From the IMG/VR virus record IMGVR_UViG_3300008267_000270, positions 1-27,851 of that record: a stretch of DNA of 27,851 nucleotides; one strand, 5' to 3'. Made by a program: the position numbers and the translations under genes. How positions within the stretch are numbered: position 1 is the stretch's first letter; the number at the start of each line of letters is the position of its first letter. Shown piece after piece: positions 1 to 8,072 of the stretch. Under the pieces are notes generated by a model. It saw nothing but the letters and a program-made list of their open reading frames with translations, did no database searches and had not been told where the DNA came from. The DNA is from a virus.

Positions 1-629
1 GGTAGTTCTCTTAAGTTAGTTGATGATTTAAATTTATTACCATTAACTTGTGATTCTGTTGCAATTCCGGCATTTATTAGATCTTGTGGTGATAATGAAA
101 AACAACCAATGTCAGATAAATCAACATCCATAAACACGGTTTGAGTTCCTGTTGGAACTCCGAATATCATATAATCACCACTTTCATTTGTTTTTACGGT
201 AAATTTATAATATTTATCATACACCTCAACCAATGGACTATTAACTAAAACATCTTCTCTTGATGGAAATGTTCCTGTTGCGGCGTGTCCTTGATATGAT
301 GGTTCATATGGTAATAAATTATATCTATATCCATCTTCATTCACATCATCAAGAGATGTATATGGATATAATTCAGAAATAATTGGATTATTTTGATCTT
401 CTTCTGATATTGGAATAAAGATTGAAACTTTTGCATTTGGGACACCAAATCCACCATTAACTAATACTCTACCAACAACAACACCATAATCAGAACAAAC
501 TCTTGTATATATATCACTTTGGAGTATCTTAAGTGATAAGATCTCCAAGTATTCAAAATCCTGATCTAATTGTATTTTAATGGACTTATCAACACCCGGT
601 TGTGTCCTTATTCTATATGATTTAGGCAT
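1..629 (-). CDS. Virion/baseplate structural protein with carboxypeptidase-regulatory-like domain (3' part outside window)
   Basis: I read an uninterrupted frame of 209 codons from ATG 627-629 down to the window edge, so the C-terminal part is missing. The N-terminus (MPKSYRIRTQPGVDKS) is followed at about residues 48-70 by GVVVGRVLVNGGFGVPNAKV, the G-x-V-x(5)-G-x-P-x-x-x-A-x-V pattern of carboxypeptidase-regulatory-like (transthyretin-type) beta domains. A second beta part at about 150-175 has T-N-E-S-G-D-Y-x-x-x-G-V-P-x-G, the closing strands of that fold. Such domains are common in Bacteroidetes surface proteins and in phage tail or fibre proteins. The gene follows gp25 and the gp6/J wedge protein, so I infer a large baseplate or peripheral tail role. 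A TATTTAT element lies 16 nt upstream of the start. The beta domain is well supported; the virion role is inferred from position. Confidence 0.75.
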   Translation of the reverse strand, partial: MPKSYRIRTQPGVDKSIKIQLDQDFEYLEILSLKILQSDIYTRVCSDYGVVVGRVLVNGGFGVPNAKVSIFIPISEEDQNNPIISELYPYTSLDDVNEDGYRYNLLPYEPSYQGHAATGTFPSREDVLVNSPLVEVYDKYYKFTVKTNESGDYMIFGVPTGTQTVFMDVDLSDIGCFSLSPQDLINAGIATESQVNGNKFKSSTNLREL

Positions 630-645
630 CAATTAATCTTTTTTG

Positions 646-652
646 ATAAATA
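646..652 (-). promoter_or_regulatory. TATTTAT element upstream of the structural gene at 629 (candidate promoter)
   Basis: The minus strand reads CTATTTATCAA, ending 16 nt before the ATG at 629. It is one of seven copies of TATTTAT placed just upstream of start codons in this window. It could be the -10-like element of a phage-modified polymerase; no -35 element is evident. Confidence 0.35.
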
Positions 653-702
653 GTTTATTTCCTATTTTCAAAAAATAATTCTTTTATTGTAAAAATAAAT
701 CA

Positions 703-2541
703 TCAAGAGAAATTCACCGTAGCAAGATTAAGAACTCTAACATTAATATCTGTGTTAGGGTATCTTATTTGATATATTTGGGTCGGTTCTGCAAATATAG
801 TATCAGCAACTAACCCTATCTCTCTTGTTGTAGGATCAGAATATGATTGTGAAGTTTGTGATGATGAATATTGACCCCCAACTTGATTAAAGAACTTCAT
901 GTCAGAAATACTAATAACCCCATTTTCACTTTGTATTTGTCTTCTTAATTCTGAAACATATACATTTTCACCCATTTGCCTTTGTAAGGGGCTAAAATAA
1001 TTTGTTATAAGTTCAATAATTTTTGCAACCACAACTCCTTGATTTTGACTTGCATCAAGAACCACATCAACATTAACACTCAAATCAATAACATTTGCCG
1101 ATTCAATTGAGATATAATCGTTTATCATTCTATAGTTTGATAAATAATTTGCAACATTATTTTTTAATGTGTTTGATATAACTTCAGTTAATTTACCTGT
1201 TGAGTCGTATGATAACATTTTAACTTTAATTTTATTATTTTCTTCGGTAATTGCAACTTTACCAGGAGCACCAAATTGTGAAGGCATATTTCTTATAATT
1301 GATTCATAATCATTAATCGTAACCGCCCTATTTTGAGCGGCAAAGTTATAACTAACATATTGTCTAACTTCCTCCGTTGTCGGAGCATTTGATCCTCCGA
1401 TTGCTGCGGTAACATTGTTACAAGTTAAAGAATTAACGACAGTTGTGTTTGTTGATTCAGAAGGCCCATTCACAAAAAATGACACAGTTCCAATCTGATT
1501 TATAACGTTAACACCTAAATTGGTTGCTTGCCCACCACCAACTCTATATTGTACAAACAAGGTTGTATTTGCCTTTAATGCGGATCCAAGGGCTAAATTA
1601 TTTATATACTTACTTAAATCCAAATTAAAACCATTTCTCGCAAATTCTCTTAATTGTTCATCAGCGGAAACATTACCACCACCAAAAGTCATTTTTAAGA
1701 AACCTTCAGGAGTATATTCAGTTATAAATTTACTATCTGTTGTTATATATTTCCCAACTTTAACCCCTGGTTGATCTGACACTTTTGTTGGGTCTTCAAT
1801 GAAGACTCTGTTTTCTGCTAACGCAGGAACTTCATACCACCTGTTATTTAATCCCAAGAATTCTTGAGCTGTCGGTACATTAGTATATTGTGTCCCATCT
1901 TTTAATAAAACACTTGTTATACCTAATACATTTTTTTCAGGTAAAAATAATTCAAAGAATGGTTTAATATCATTTGGACTTATTGTTCTTTTGAATACCT
2001 TTGTAATTCCATTTACAACAACTTCTCGTTTAACTATGGTGTAGTTTAGTAATTTACCACTACCATCAAAATTAGGTATTTTTAGTCTATTTGGGGATCC
2101 TTCAGCATTTACCGCAGAAGAAAAATCAATATCATAAACCGTTTCAAATGGTTGACCAGCCCCATTAACCTGTGATCCTCTTCTTAATATTCCACAATAT
2201 CTTAAATCTTCTTTATCACCAAACGCAGGAACTGTAATTGAGAAATCAACCAAAGCAACAGATGGTCTTTGTCCCGGTATTTTTAAACCATAAGTTCTTG
2301 CAATATTATATATTGATGATTTTTGTTGAGCATATTGTAATACAGTTTCTTGTATACTTCTATCAATATTAAAATGTAGGTTATCAGTAACCGCAGCATT
2401 TAAATCTAATAGAACGGAGAAAATACCCGCATCATTGAAGTTTTGGATTAGATCGGGGTAATAAGTTCTTGTAAAATTAATTAATTCGGTTCTTATCCCT
2501 TGAAAATCTCTGGTTGTATATGATATTTTTTTGTTTGCCAT
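703..2541 (-). CDS. gp6: Baseplate wedge protein, gp6 / baseplate J family
   Basis: This 612-aa protein resembles T4 gp6 (660 aa) and the baseplate J/gp47 family, which form the wedge ring that drives baseplate opening. The N-terminus (YTTRDFQGIRTELINF, then DLNAAVTDNLHFNIDRS at about 46-62) has the usual start of gp6/J proteins: a 'DF..I' segment, then a helix describing a bearer of many wedge contacts. The C-terminal half carries the family-typical TTEEVRQYVSYNFAAQNRAV-NDYESI segment (about 391-415), close to the 'A...R.VT..DYE' motif of J proteins. It starts 5 nt after the stop of gp25, so the two are translationally coupled, the usual gp25-gp6 pairing of contractile phages. No catalytic role is expected. 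Assignment to the family is firm; residue-level T4 equivalence was not tested. Confidence 0.88.
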   Translation of the reverse strand: MANKKISYTTRDFQGIRTELINFTRTYYPDLIQNFNDAGIFSVLLDLNAAVTDNLHFNIDRSIQETVLQYAQQKSSIYNIARTYGLKIPGQRPSVALVDFSITVPAFGDKEDLRYCGILRRGSQVNGAGQPFETVYDIDFSSAVNAEGSPNRLKIPNFDGSGKLLNYTIVKREVVVNGITKVFKRTISPNDIKPFFELFLPEKNVLGITSVLLKDGTQYTNVPTAQEFLGLNNRWYEVPALAENRVFIEDPTKVSDQPGVKVGKYITTDSKFITEYTPEGFLKMTFGGGNVSADEQLREFARNGFNLDLSKYINNLALGSALKANTTLFVQYRVGGGQATNLGVNVINQIGTVSFFVNGPSESTNTTVVNSLTCNNVTAAIGGSNAPTTEEVRQYVSYNFAAQNRAVTINDYESIIRNMPSQFGAPGKVAITEENNKIKVKMLSYDSTGKLTEVISNTLKNNVANYLSNYRMINDYISIESANVIDLSVNVDVVLDASQNQGVVVAKIIELITNYFSPLQRQMGENVYVSELRRQIQSENGVISISDMKFFNQVGGQYSSSQTSQSYSDPTTREIGLVADTIFAEPTQIYQIRYPNTDINVRVLNLATVNFS

Positions 2542-2546
2542 AACAA

Positions 2547-3005
2547 TTATATATTAATGATCACAAAATCACTTGATTCAAATGCTGAATTTGTGTTTTT
2601 ATAATCTATTCTTATTTTTGCGGTATGTTCCAATTGAGATATGTTTGGTACGGTATACTCTCTATTACCTTCACCATTCACATAAGTCCCTTTGTTTTCC
2701 TCCCCATCGGAAGCGTCGGTTATTTTTATATTAGTTATTGTTATTCCAGGTAAATAGGTTTCAACCGATTGTCTTATTTCTGATTCAATTTCACTGAACG
2801 TAGGCCCATCTAATGGTTCAAAAATGTATTCATACAATCTACTACCAAAATCAGGTAAAAAATATCTAGTACCTTTTTTACTTAAAAGTAGATGAACCAA
2901 ATTATTTCTTATTTCCTCATCAGGTGTGTCAGAACAATCCAAATATTTACCAACGTAAGAATCTAAAAAAGGAAAACTAATACCATATGTAATACCATTT
3001 GCCAT
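2547..3005 (-). CDS. gp25: Baseplate wedge protein gp25 (GPW/gp25 family)
   Basis: This 152-aa protein fits the GPW/gp25 family (T4 gp25 is 132 aa), the conserved wedge component that nucleates sheath assembly. Family features seen are an N-terminal helix region with NNLVHLLLSKKGTRYFLPDFGSRLYEYIFEP spread over about 34-64 (the 'L.T..GER...P.FG..L...lFe' signature), then an amphipathic helix FSEIESEIRQSVETYLPGI at about 70-88 and C-terminal beta strands ending in DYKNT..FVIINI. It is the first gene after the 3044-3072 terminator, so it needs its own promoter; a TATTTAT element lies only 5 nt before the ATG. It is followed at 5 nt by the gp6-like gene. Confidence 0.9.
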   Translation of the reverse strand: MANGITYGISFPFLDSYVGKYLDCSDTPDEEIRNNLVHLLLSKKGTRYFLPDFGSRLYEYIFEPLDGPTFSEIESEIRQSVETYLPGITITNIKITDASDGEENKGTYVNGEGNREYTVPNISQLEHTAKIRIDYKNTNSAFESSDFVIINI

Positions 3006-3010
3006 ATAAC

Positions 3011-3017
3011 ATAAATA
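3011..3017 (-). promoter_or_regulatory. TATTTAT element upstream of gp25 (candidate promoter)
   Basis: The minus strand reads GTATATTTATGTTATATGG. The element lies between the 3044-3072 terminator and the gp25 start, a place where a new promoter is required. Its distance to the ATG (5 nt) is the shortest of the seven copies and would imply a nearly leaderless mRNA, which weakens a simple -10 reading here. Confidence 0.33.
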
Positions 3018-3043
3018 TACTGTTAGAATATTTTTAATTAAAT

Positions 3044-3072
3044 AAAAAAATCACAACTCATTGTTGTGATTT
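3044..3072 (-). terminator. Intrinsic terminator at the end of the replication/RNR cassette
   Basis: On the minus strand AAATCACAAC pairs with GTTGTGATTT (10 bp, left arm 3063-3072, right arm 3048-3057) around a 5-nt loop, followed by a run of seven T (3044-3050). The TGA stop codon of the DUF5522-like gene (3058-3060) lies in the loop, so terminating ribosomes would cover the hairpin. Confidence 0.85.
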
Positions 3073-3285
3073 CTGTAAGTTTGTAGTACCTCTCTGATGT
3101 CTAGGTTCATATGGACAATTTAAACATCCACTACCGCAACATTTACCTCTTCTTATGTGATAAGATTCGGTCATAACCATTCTTCCTTCTTTATCGTAGT
3201 AAAAATCACTTGGAAGGAGTTTGGGTGTTACAAACTCCTTCACAAATAATTCTTGTATCCAATCTTTAGATGAGTGAACTGTCAT
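3058..3285 (-). CDS. Small Cys4 protein, DUF5522-like
   Basis: This 75-aa protein carries C49-C50-G-S-G-C54-x-x-C57-P-Y, the CCGxxCxxCPY signature of the DUF5522 family, which is of unknown function and best known from Bacteroidetes. The preceding DYYD-like segment (DFYYDKEGRMVMTESYHIRRG) also fits that family. Four clustered cysteines suggest metal (zinc or Fe-S) binding; this is inference. It begins 3 nt after the ribonucleotide reductase stop, with no Shine-Dalgarno sequence, so translation is probably coupled to the reductase. Its stop codon sits in the loop of the terminator that ends the operon. A helper role for the reductase is possible from position only. The cysteine-free tail after residue 62 is short and basic. 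Confidence 0.75.
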   Translation of the reverse strand: MTVHSSKDWIQELFVKEFVTPKLLPSDFYYDKEGRMVMTESYHIRRGKCCGSGCLNCPYEPRHQRGTTNLQKSQQ

Positions 3286-3288
3286 AAC

Positions 3289-5148
3289 TTATACTATTTC
3301 ACAAGCTCCACCGGCACAAGCCGCCTCACCACGAAGATCTGTATTATCTTGTAATTCAACAACCTTTGTTAAATCTACATCATTTAATGTATTAAGTAAT
3401 TTTTCAAAGGTTTCTTTATCACAATCCTCAAACGGTGCTTGGGTATATGTCCCACCATTATAGGGTAATACCGAAAGACCATTATAATGATCTCTGTTAT
3501 TCCACATCCAATCACCAACAAGATCCCACTCATCTTCCTTAATAGAAACTGTTGCAGATACGTTGTGAGTATTTTGACCAGTTCTATGTCCAGATCTAAC
3601 CCATTCTTGTGAAACTTTCTGCACTCTTTCCAACTTTTGGAATACAGATTCGTGTCTCAATATTGATCCTTCAGGTGATTTTTGAGGGATTGTAATAACC
3701 GCAGTATCATGAGGTCGGAAGAACTCATCTTCAATAAGTTCAGGATGATAAATTGATAGGTAAGTATAGATCGCCTCATTCTTACCTACTCTAATTCTTC
3801 TTAGATAATAATCATTATGCCAAGCATGAATACCCGATGAGGTTCCAAGGACAAGTGATGATGTTCCTGAAGGTTTTACTGTTGTTGTTCTTGCGGCTTT
3901 ATTAATACCAATCAAAGAAGCAACTCTCTCATTCTCCTCTTTAACCGCCTTTGCTGCTGCTTTCATATCATAACCCAAAACAACACCAGATCCAATACCC
4001 GTCATTCCAACACCAATAAGGGCATCCTTTTCCGTTGTTCTTTTCCATACATCACGAAGATAATGGAAATCGGTATAACCCGCCTGTAGAGTACCAATAA
4101 AAGCCGCTCCTCTAACTCTCTTATCAAAATCCTCTTGTGATTCAATATCAGAAGCATTTACCTCACAAAGATTACAGAACTGATATGGACGAAGTGCAAT
4201 CTCACAACATGGGTTTGTACCCCAATCCTTATCGTTAGATAGGTAAATACCCGGTTCACCCGCTCCTGACAATTCAATTCTCTTCCATAGATCCATAAAA
4301 TATTCTTGAGTAATTTTATGTCTCAAAAGAACCGCAGAATTGTTTGCTCTACCTCTTTGTGGGTTTTGTTCCCACCACGCCCCAGACTTACATGAAATCA
4401 TTTCATCATCATCTGCGGAGAATAGTGAAATAAGTGCCGCTCTACGAATACCTCCCGCAAGAACCGCATCCGCAATATGACATACAATATCATGTACTTC
4501 AATAGGGGAAAGTTTCTCATTATCATTCTTTGCGTCCAAAACTTTTTTAATGTTATGAATACAATCTTTAAGTGGTTGAGGTCCTGGTGCTTTTCCTCCT
4601 GATGTTACTAAAAGAGCTCCTTTATGACGAATATCAGAAAAATCAAAAATAGGTGTTGATGACTTGTGTCCAAAATATGACTCAAGTAATACTTTAATTG
4701 CATCTGCCCACCCTTCAATACTATCACCGATCAGATATCTTCTTGTTCTATTTGGATTTGGTTTTAAAATTTCAGGTAGTTTGTCTACGTGATGTTTTTG
4801 TACTGAGAACCCAACTCCAGTTCCACCTAAAAGAAGGAACATTGTTTCTGAAAACGCATCCACATGATCAATAGGTAGATATGCACAATTGTAGATTCTA
4901 TTTGGTGAAATTTCAATTGGTTTACCTCCAAACTGAAGTGATCTCATAGATGGTAAAATCTTTTTATCGTACACCATCTTATATACCTCTTCAATCTCAT
5001 CTTTAATTTGAGGGTATTTTTTTTGGTGCATTTCTTTATTTCTTGTCACCAGTTCTTCCCAAGTTTCTCTTCTTTGTTTTTCGGGATCATATTTCGCATA
5101 TTTCATATACACGGTAATATCACTCAATATTTTCTGTGAAATGTCCAT
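3289..5148 (-). CDS. nrdJ: Adenosylcobalamin-dependent (class II) ribonucleotide reductase
   Basis: This 619-aa single-chain enzyme reduces ribonucleotides to deoxyribonucleotides for phage DNA synthesis, using B12 instead of a second iron subunit. All five functional cysteines of the Lactobacillus leichmannii enzyme have counterparts: C88 (NCAYLP, C119 equivalent), C314 in NPCCE (thiyl radical, C408), C325 exactly 11 residues later (C419), and C611/C616 in the C-terminal CAGGAC, with the same spacing of 5 as C731/C736. E316 matches the catalytic glutamate. GGTGVGFSVQ (108-117) and LAGGIRRAAL (230-239) are family motifs. It is shorter than the 739-aa model enzyme and has no N-terminal ATP cone. 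It follows the helicase by 22 nt with an A-rich leader and is followed at 3 nt by the Cys4 protein. Substrate level (NTP or NDP) cannot be told from sequence alone. Confidence 0.92.
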   Translation of the reverse strand: MDISQKILSDITVYMKYAKYDPEKQRRETWEELVTRNKEMHQKKYPQIKDEIEEVYKMVYDKKILPSMRSLQFGGKPIEISPNRIYNCAYLPIDHVDAFSETMFLLLGGTGVGFSVQKHHVDKLPEILKPNPNRTRRYLIGDSIEGWADAIKVLLESYFGHKSSTPIFDFSDIRHKGALLVTSGGKAPGPQPLKDCIHNIKKVLDAKNDNEKLSPIEVHDIVCHIADAVLAGGIRRAALISLFSADDDEMISCKSGAWWEQNPQRGRANNSAVLLRHKITQEYFMDLWKRIELSGAGEPGIYLSNDKDWGTNPCCEIALRPYQFCNLCEVNASDIESQEDFDKRVRGAAFIGTLQAGYTDFHYLRDVWKRTTEKDALIGVGMTGIGSGVVLGYDMKAAAKAVKEENERVASLIGINKAARTTTVKPSGTSSLVLGTSSGIHAWHNDYYLRRIRVGKNEAIYTYLSIYHPELIEDEFFRPHDTAVITIPQKSPEGSILRHESVFQKLERVQKVSQEWVRSGHRTGQNTHNVSATVSIKEDEWDLVGDWMWNNRDHYNGLSVLPYNGGTYTQAPFEDCDKETFEKLLNTLNDVDLTKVVELQDNTDLRGEAACAGGACEIV

Positions 5149-5170
5149 TTTTTTTAATTTAATTTGTTTA

Positions 5171-6550
5171 TTAATTTTTTGATTCTTTTTGTTTTCTTTT
5201 TTCCATCAACTCTTTAACTCGTTGACGTTGTCTTTCTTCTTTTTGTTCTTCAATACCTAAAAATGTCATTGAACTTTCGGTATCAATCTCAAGCATTGAG
5301 TTGTCAAACTTACAATTTTCAAACACCACACCATCATCTCCGATACGAGACTTGGTAATTGCAATTGTGGCTAATTTTAGTTCTTTCTGTTGTAATGTTT
5401 TTGCAACAGAAATAATTACGTGTCCAACTTGAGCTTTTTTAATTGATCCTCCCATTTGATCTGTTGTAACAACTTCCGATGAGATTGAAGATCTATTTCC
5501 TTGAGTTGCAGTCCATCCAACAATGTTCAATTCATGACACATTGCTTCAAAACCTCTCATTACAGATCCTTCGCTCTTCCATTCATCACCTAAATTTTTG
5601 TCAGGAACAACACAATCAATATAATCTAAAACAACCATATCTATTTTATTACCATCTGCAATCATTTTTCTGATTTCGTTTTTGATCTGCAACATTGTTT
5701 TTGTGTCAGATGGTAATTTTTTTAAGATTAGTTGATTAGGCATTTCTTTTTGAATCTCATCCAATTTGTTGAGAACTTCTTCTTTTTTGTCTGACAATTC
5801 GTCAGGATGAATCTTAGTCCAAAGAGTAATGTGTTTACGCTGAATTATCTTTGGGTTATCCTCAAAAAAGATCTGAAGTACGTTATTACCTAAGTTAAAT
5901 GCGTGATTTGAGATCTTGGTTAAGAATGTTGATTTTCCAACCCCAGTTGGTGCCAATATAACACCAATCTCACCCTTAGCCAAACCACCTTTTAGTAGTC
6001 TGTCAATACCAGGAATTCCCATTGGGATTGGGTGTCTGTAATCATCATCCAACACCTGATCCAAATTACTAAACACATTTAAATTACTAATGTCTTTTTC
6101 ACCAACCTGAAGAGCTTCTCTAAACATTTCCTCAATGGTATCATAACTTTCAAATTCTCCACCATCAACAATTTTTTGAGCTTTGGTCATTACTTTAACA
6201 ACCTCTTGTTGCTTACAAAATTTAAGAGCCTTTTCTTGTACAAAATCCCCTCCATCTATAGGTGCGTCCTTAATTTTACCGATCATATCCAATACAATTT
6301 TGGATGCAACCTCTTGTTGTAATTCGGATTTAGTAATTTGTTCTAGTGTGTCAAATGAAGGTGTGTGGTTATACTTTTTATAGTATTCCTTAATCATTTG
6401 GATGATTAATTTAAAGTACTTATTTTCAAAATAAGTTGGTGAAATTACATCAATAATAGAATGTGCAAATTCTTTGTCTAAAATAATTTGATTCAATAAT
6501 TGAATCTGAAAATTACTCCCTAAATAATCAAAATTTTTCTTTGTCGCCAT
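5171..6550 (-). CDS. gp41: Replicative DNA helicase, DnaB/gp41 family
   Basis: The 459-aa protein matches the size of T4 gp41 (475 aa), the hexameric 5'-3' helicase of the replisome. Residues 1-150 form the helical N-terminal domain. Walker A is APTGVGKST (200-208, K206), Walker B is MVVLDYID (305-312), and TATQGNR (347-353) is the H3/sensor glutamine motif of DnaB helicases, followed by the K..H..ISVAKT strand. The C-terminus is a basic charged helix (EERQRQRVKELMEKRKQKES). The upstream gap holds TATTTAT 23 nt before the ATG and the only SD-like GGAG I noticed (10 nt spacing). It stands between an unknown 152-aa gene and the RNR. No primase domain is fused and no gp61-like primase is seen in this window. 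Confidence 0.92.
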   Translation of the reverse strand: MATKKNFDYLGSNFQIQLLNQIILDKEFAHSIIDVISPTYFENKYFKLIIQMIKEYYKKYNHTPSFDTLEQITKSELQQEVASKIVLDMIGKIKDAPIDGGDFVQEKALKFCKQQEVVKVMTKAQKIVDGGEFESYDTIEEMFREALQVGEKDISNLNVFSNLDQVLDDDYRHPIPMGIPGIDRLLKGGLAKGEIGVILAPTGVGKSTFLTKISNHAFNLGNNVLQIFFEDNPKIIQRKHITLWTKIHPDELSDKKEEVLNKLDEIQKEMPNQLILKKLPSDTKTMLQIKNEIRKMIADGNKIDMVVLDYIDCVVPDKNLGDEWKSEGSVMRGFEAMCHELNIVGWTATQGNRSSISSEVVTTDQMGGSIKKAQVGHVIISVAKTLQQKELKLATIAITKSRIGDDGVVFENCKFDNSMLEIDTESSMTFLGIEEQKEERQRQRVKELMEKRKQKESKN

Positions 6551-6573
6551 AGTTTTTTTTCTCCCTTGTAAAG

Positions 6574-6580
6574 ATAAATA
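6574..6580 (-). promoter_or_regulatory. TATTTAT element plus GGGAG upstream of the helicase
   Basis: The minus strand reads GTATTTATCTTTACAAGGGAG, followed by A8, CT and ATG. TATTTAT ends 23 nt before the start. GGAG with a 10-nt spacer is the one Shine-Dalgarno-like site noticed in the window. Confidence 0.33.
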
Positions 6581-6583
6581 CTA

Positions 6584-7042
6584 TCAAGCTATATTAAATC
6601 CAGCGTATTCAAAATTAAAATTTTTACCTGAAAAAATGTCAGTTAGATCAGATAATATACCTTTTAGGTACGGGCGTAGGTCTACGGTGTATCTTACCTT
6701 TGGTGGGTATAGTTTAGCGTCAAATATTCTATGACAAATTGTCATATCTGATGTCTTAATAATCATATGATAATTCTCATCTCCATCGGTATAAGACGTA
6801 TTTAAAATTTCAGGATTCTCCTGAATTTCGTATTGATTTTCCAACATATAAACAACCGTTCTCATCTTGAGATCTTTTTTCATGTTGTCGCATACCTGTT
6901 TTACATAATCATATAATTCCATAGATTTTTTAGATTCGGGATTAAAATCTCTAACATTAAAAAATCTTTGTACGATAATACTCTCGTTACATTTCAAAAG
7001 GAATTCAACTTTTGTAAATTCTTGTTCTCTCATACTTTTCAT
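6584..7042 (-). CDS. Conserved-looking phage protein of unknown function in the replication operon
   Basis: I do not recognise this 152-aa protein. It is acidic to neutral with no signal peptide, no membrane segment and only two conserved-looking motif stretches: an N-terminal strand/helix part (EFLLKCNESIIVQRFFNVRDF at about 13-33) and a C-terminal part with the pattern D-L-R-P-Y-L (about 121-126) before a final helix. Its start overlaps the exonuclease stop as ATGA (7039-7042), so the two are translationally coupled; a second Met four codons in (7033) is an alternative start. Its place between exonuclease and helicase suggests a replication accessory role such as helicase loader or mediator, but nothing in the sequence shows it. 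T4 gp59 (217 aa) and UvsY (137 aa) are candidates by position only. Confidence 0.7.
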   Translation of the reverse strand: MKSMREQEFTKVEFLLKCNESIIVQRFFNVRDFNPESKKSMELYDYVKQVCDNMKKDLKMRTVVYMLENQYEIQENPEILNTSYTDGDENYHMIIKTSDMTICHRIFDAKLYPPKVRYTVDLRPYLKGILSDLTDIFSGKNFNFEYAGFNIA

Positions 7043-8046
7043 TTTTTGTTTCTGTAATTTGTTTTTTCTTTTCTTGTTAATTTTAAAAATGGTTTTAAAA
7101 ACTCAACCCAATTGTCATCACCTTTTGGTAAGTACTTAAAAAATCCGTCATCCATCATCATTCTAATCAGATTTCTATATCCTCTACCATCAGGATCTAA
7201 ACTTTCGGAATAGTATTGTTTAACCAATTCTTTACCTTCTTCTGTTATCATTGGTTTAGATAAATCAACCAACTTTTCATTTATTTCATAAAACTTATTC
7301 CCAAAAATACCATCTTTTGTTTTACCAACTATTAGATTGTTTAAAACAACACTTTTAGTTTGTTCTTGGAGTAATGTTTTACCCTTTGTTAAAATATCAG
7401 TAAATGAAATCTCTGAATCAAGTATTTCAGGGAATAATTTTATTAATGTTTTTTCTCCCATTAAACTTATTCCATCAATATTATCGGATGTATCACCAGC
7501 AAGTATTTTAAATGTTTTTACGTTGTAGTGTGGTATACTACAATCCTTAAATTTAATGTTATCCCCAACCCTATAATATCTTTTTTGTTGTGGTGAATAT
7601 ATGGATACATTACTTGAAATTAATTGCGTGAGATCCTTATCGCTTGAGAATATAGTTTTGTGTTCATCTGATGATATTTGACAATAATAAGCAATTAAAT
7701 CATCCGCTTCAGCATTTTCAACTTCAAGTTGTCTAACAAACATTTCTTCCAAATATTGTTTTATTCTATTTTTTTGGTTAAGAAATGAATTTTCTTTTTC
7801 TTCAGTATATGAAGACTTTCTATTTCCCTTATACTTTGGGTATAATAGTTTTCTTTGGGATGAATTTTTATCTCCATCCCAAAAGACAACTACTTTATTA
7901 AAGTTTGTTTCCTCTAAAAATTTACGTAAGGTGTTTAAAAAATGCCAAGTTCCACCAACGTGTTCTGATCCATTAAAGAAATCTTTAACACCGTGAAATC
8001 CTATTTTTAACAAATTGTTACCATCAACAATAAGTGTTTTGGTCAT
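7039..8046 (-). CDS. rnh: 5'-3' exonuclease / RNase H, FEN family
   Basis: The 335-aa protein belongs to the FEN/5'-3' exonuclease superfamily (T4 RNase H is 305 aa), which removes RNA primers and 5' flaps. The metal ligands are visible: D8 in LIVDGNN, D57 in FWDGD, E113/D115/D116 in AEADDLIAY, D136/D138 in SSDKDL, and D185/D188 in AGDTSDNI, followed by the helix-hairpin-helix part GISLMGEKT. KYKGNRK (71-77) is the usual basic arch. I chose the ATG at 8046; an in-frame TTG at 8076 would add ten residues (including KQFKKII) that are not part of the family fold and lie inside the recA stop region. The upstream leader is A-rich. It is downstream of uvsX and overlaps the next gene by 4 nt. Confidence 0.9.
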   Translation of the reverse strand: MTKTLIVDGNNLLKIGFHGVKDFFNGSEHVGGTWHFLNTLRKFLEETNFNKVVVFWDGDKNSSQRKLLYPKYKGNRKSSYTEEKENSFLNQKNRIKQYLEEMFVRQLEVENAEADDLIAYYCQISSDEHKTIFSSDKDLTQLISSNVSIYSPQQKRYYRVGDNIKFKDCSIPHYNVKTFKILAGDTSDNIDGISLMGEKTLIKLFPEILDSEISFTDILTKGKTLLQEQTKSVVLNNLIVGKTKDGIFGNKFYEINEKLVDLSKPMITEEGKELVKQYYSESLDPDGRGYRNLIRMMMDDGFFKYLPKGDDNWVEFLKPFLKLTRKEKTNYRNKK

Positions 8047-8072
8047 TATAATTTTTTTAAATTGTTTGACAA

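Noticed and set aside
645-652. T4 late-promoter-like ATAAATA on the plus strand (here and at six other gaps)
   Set aside because: All genes are on the minus strand, so a plus-strand promoter would read antisense. I treat the sites as TATTTAT on the coding strand instead.
682-694. A/T hairpin as an intrinsic terminator after the gp6-like gene
   Set aside because: The stem has five A/T pairs and no T-run directly behind it on the minus strand.
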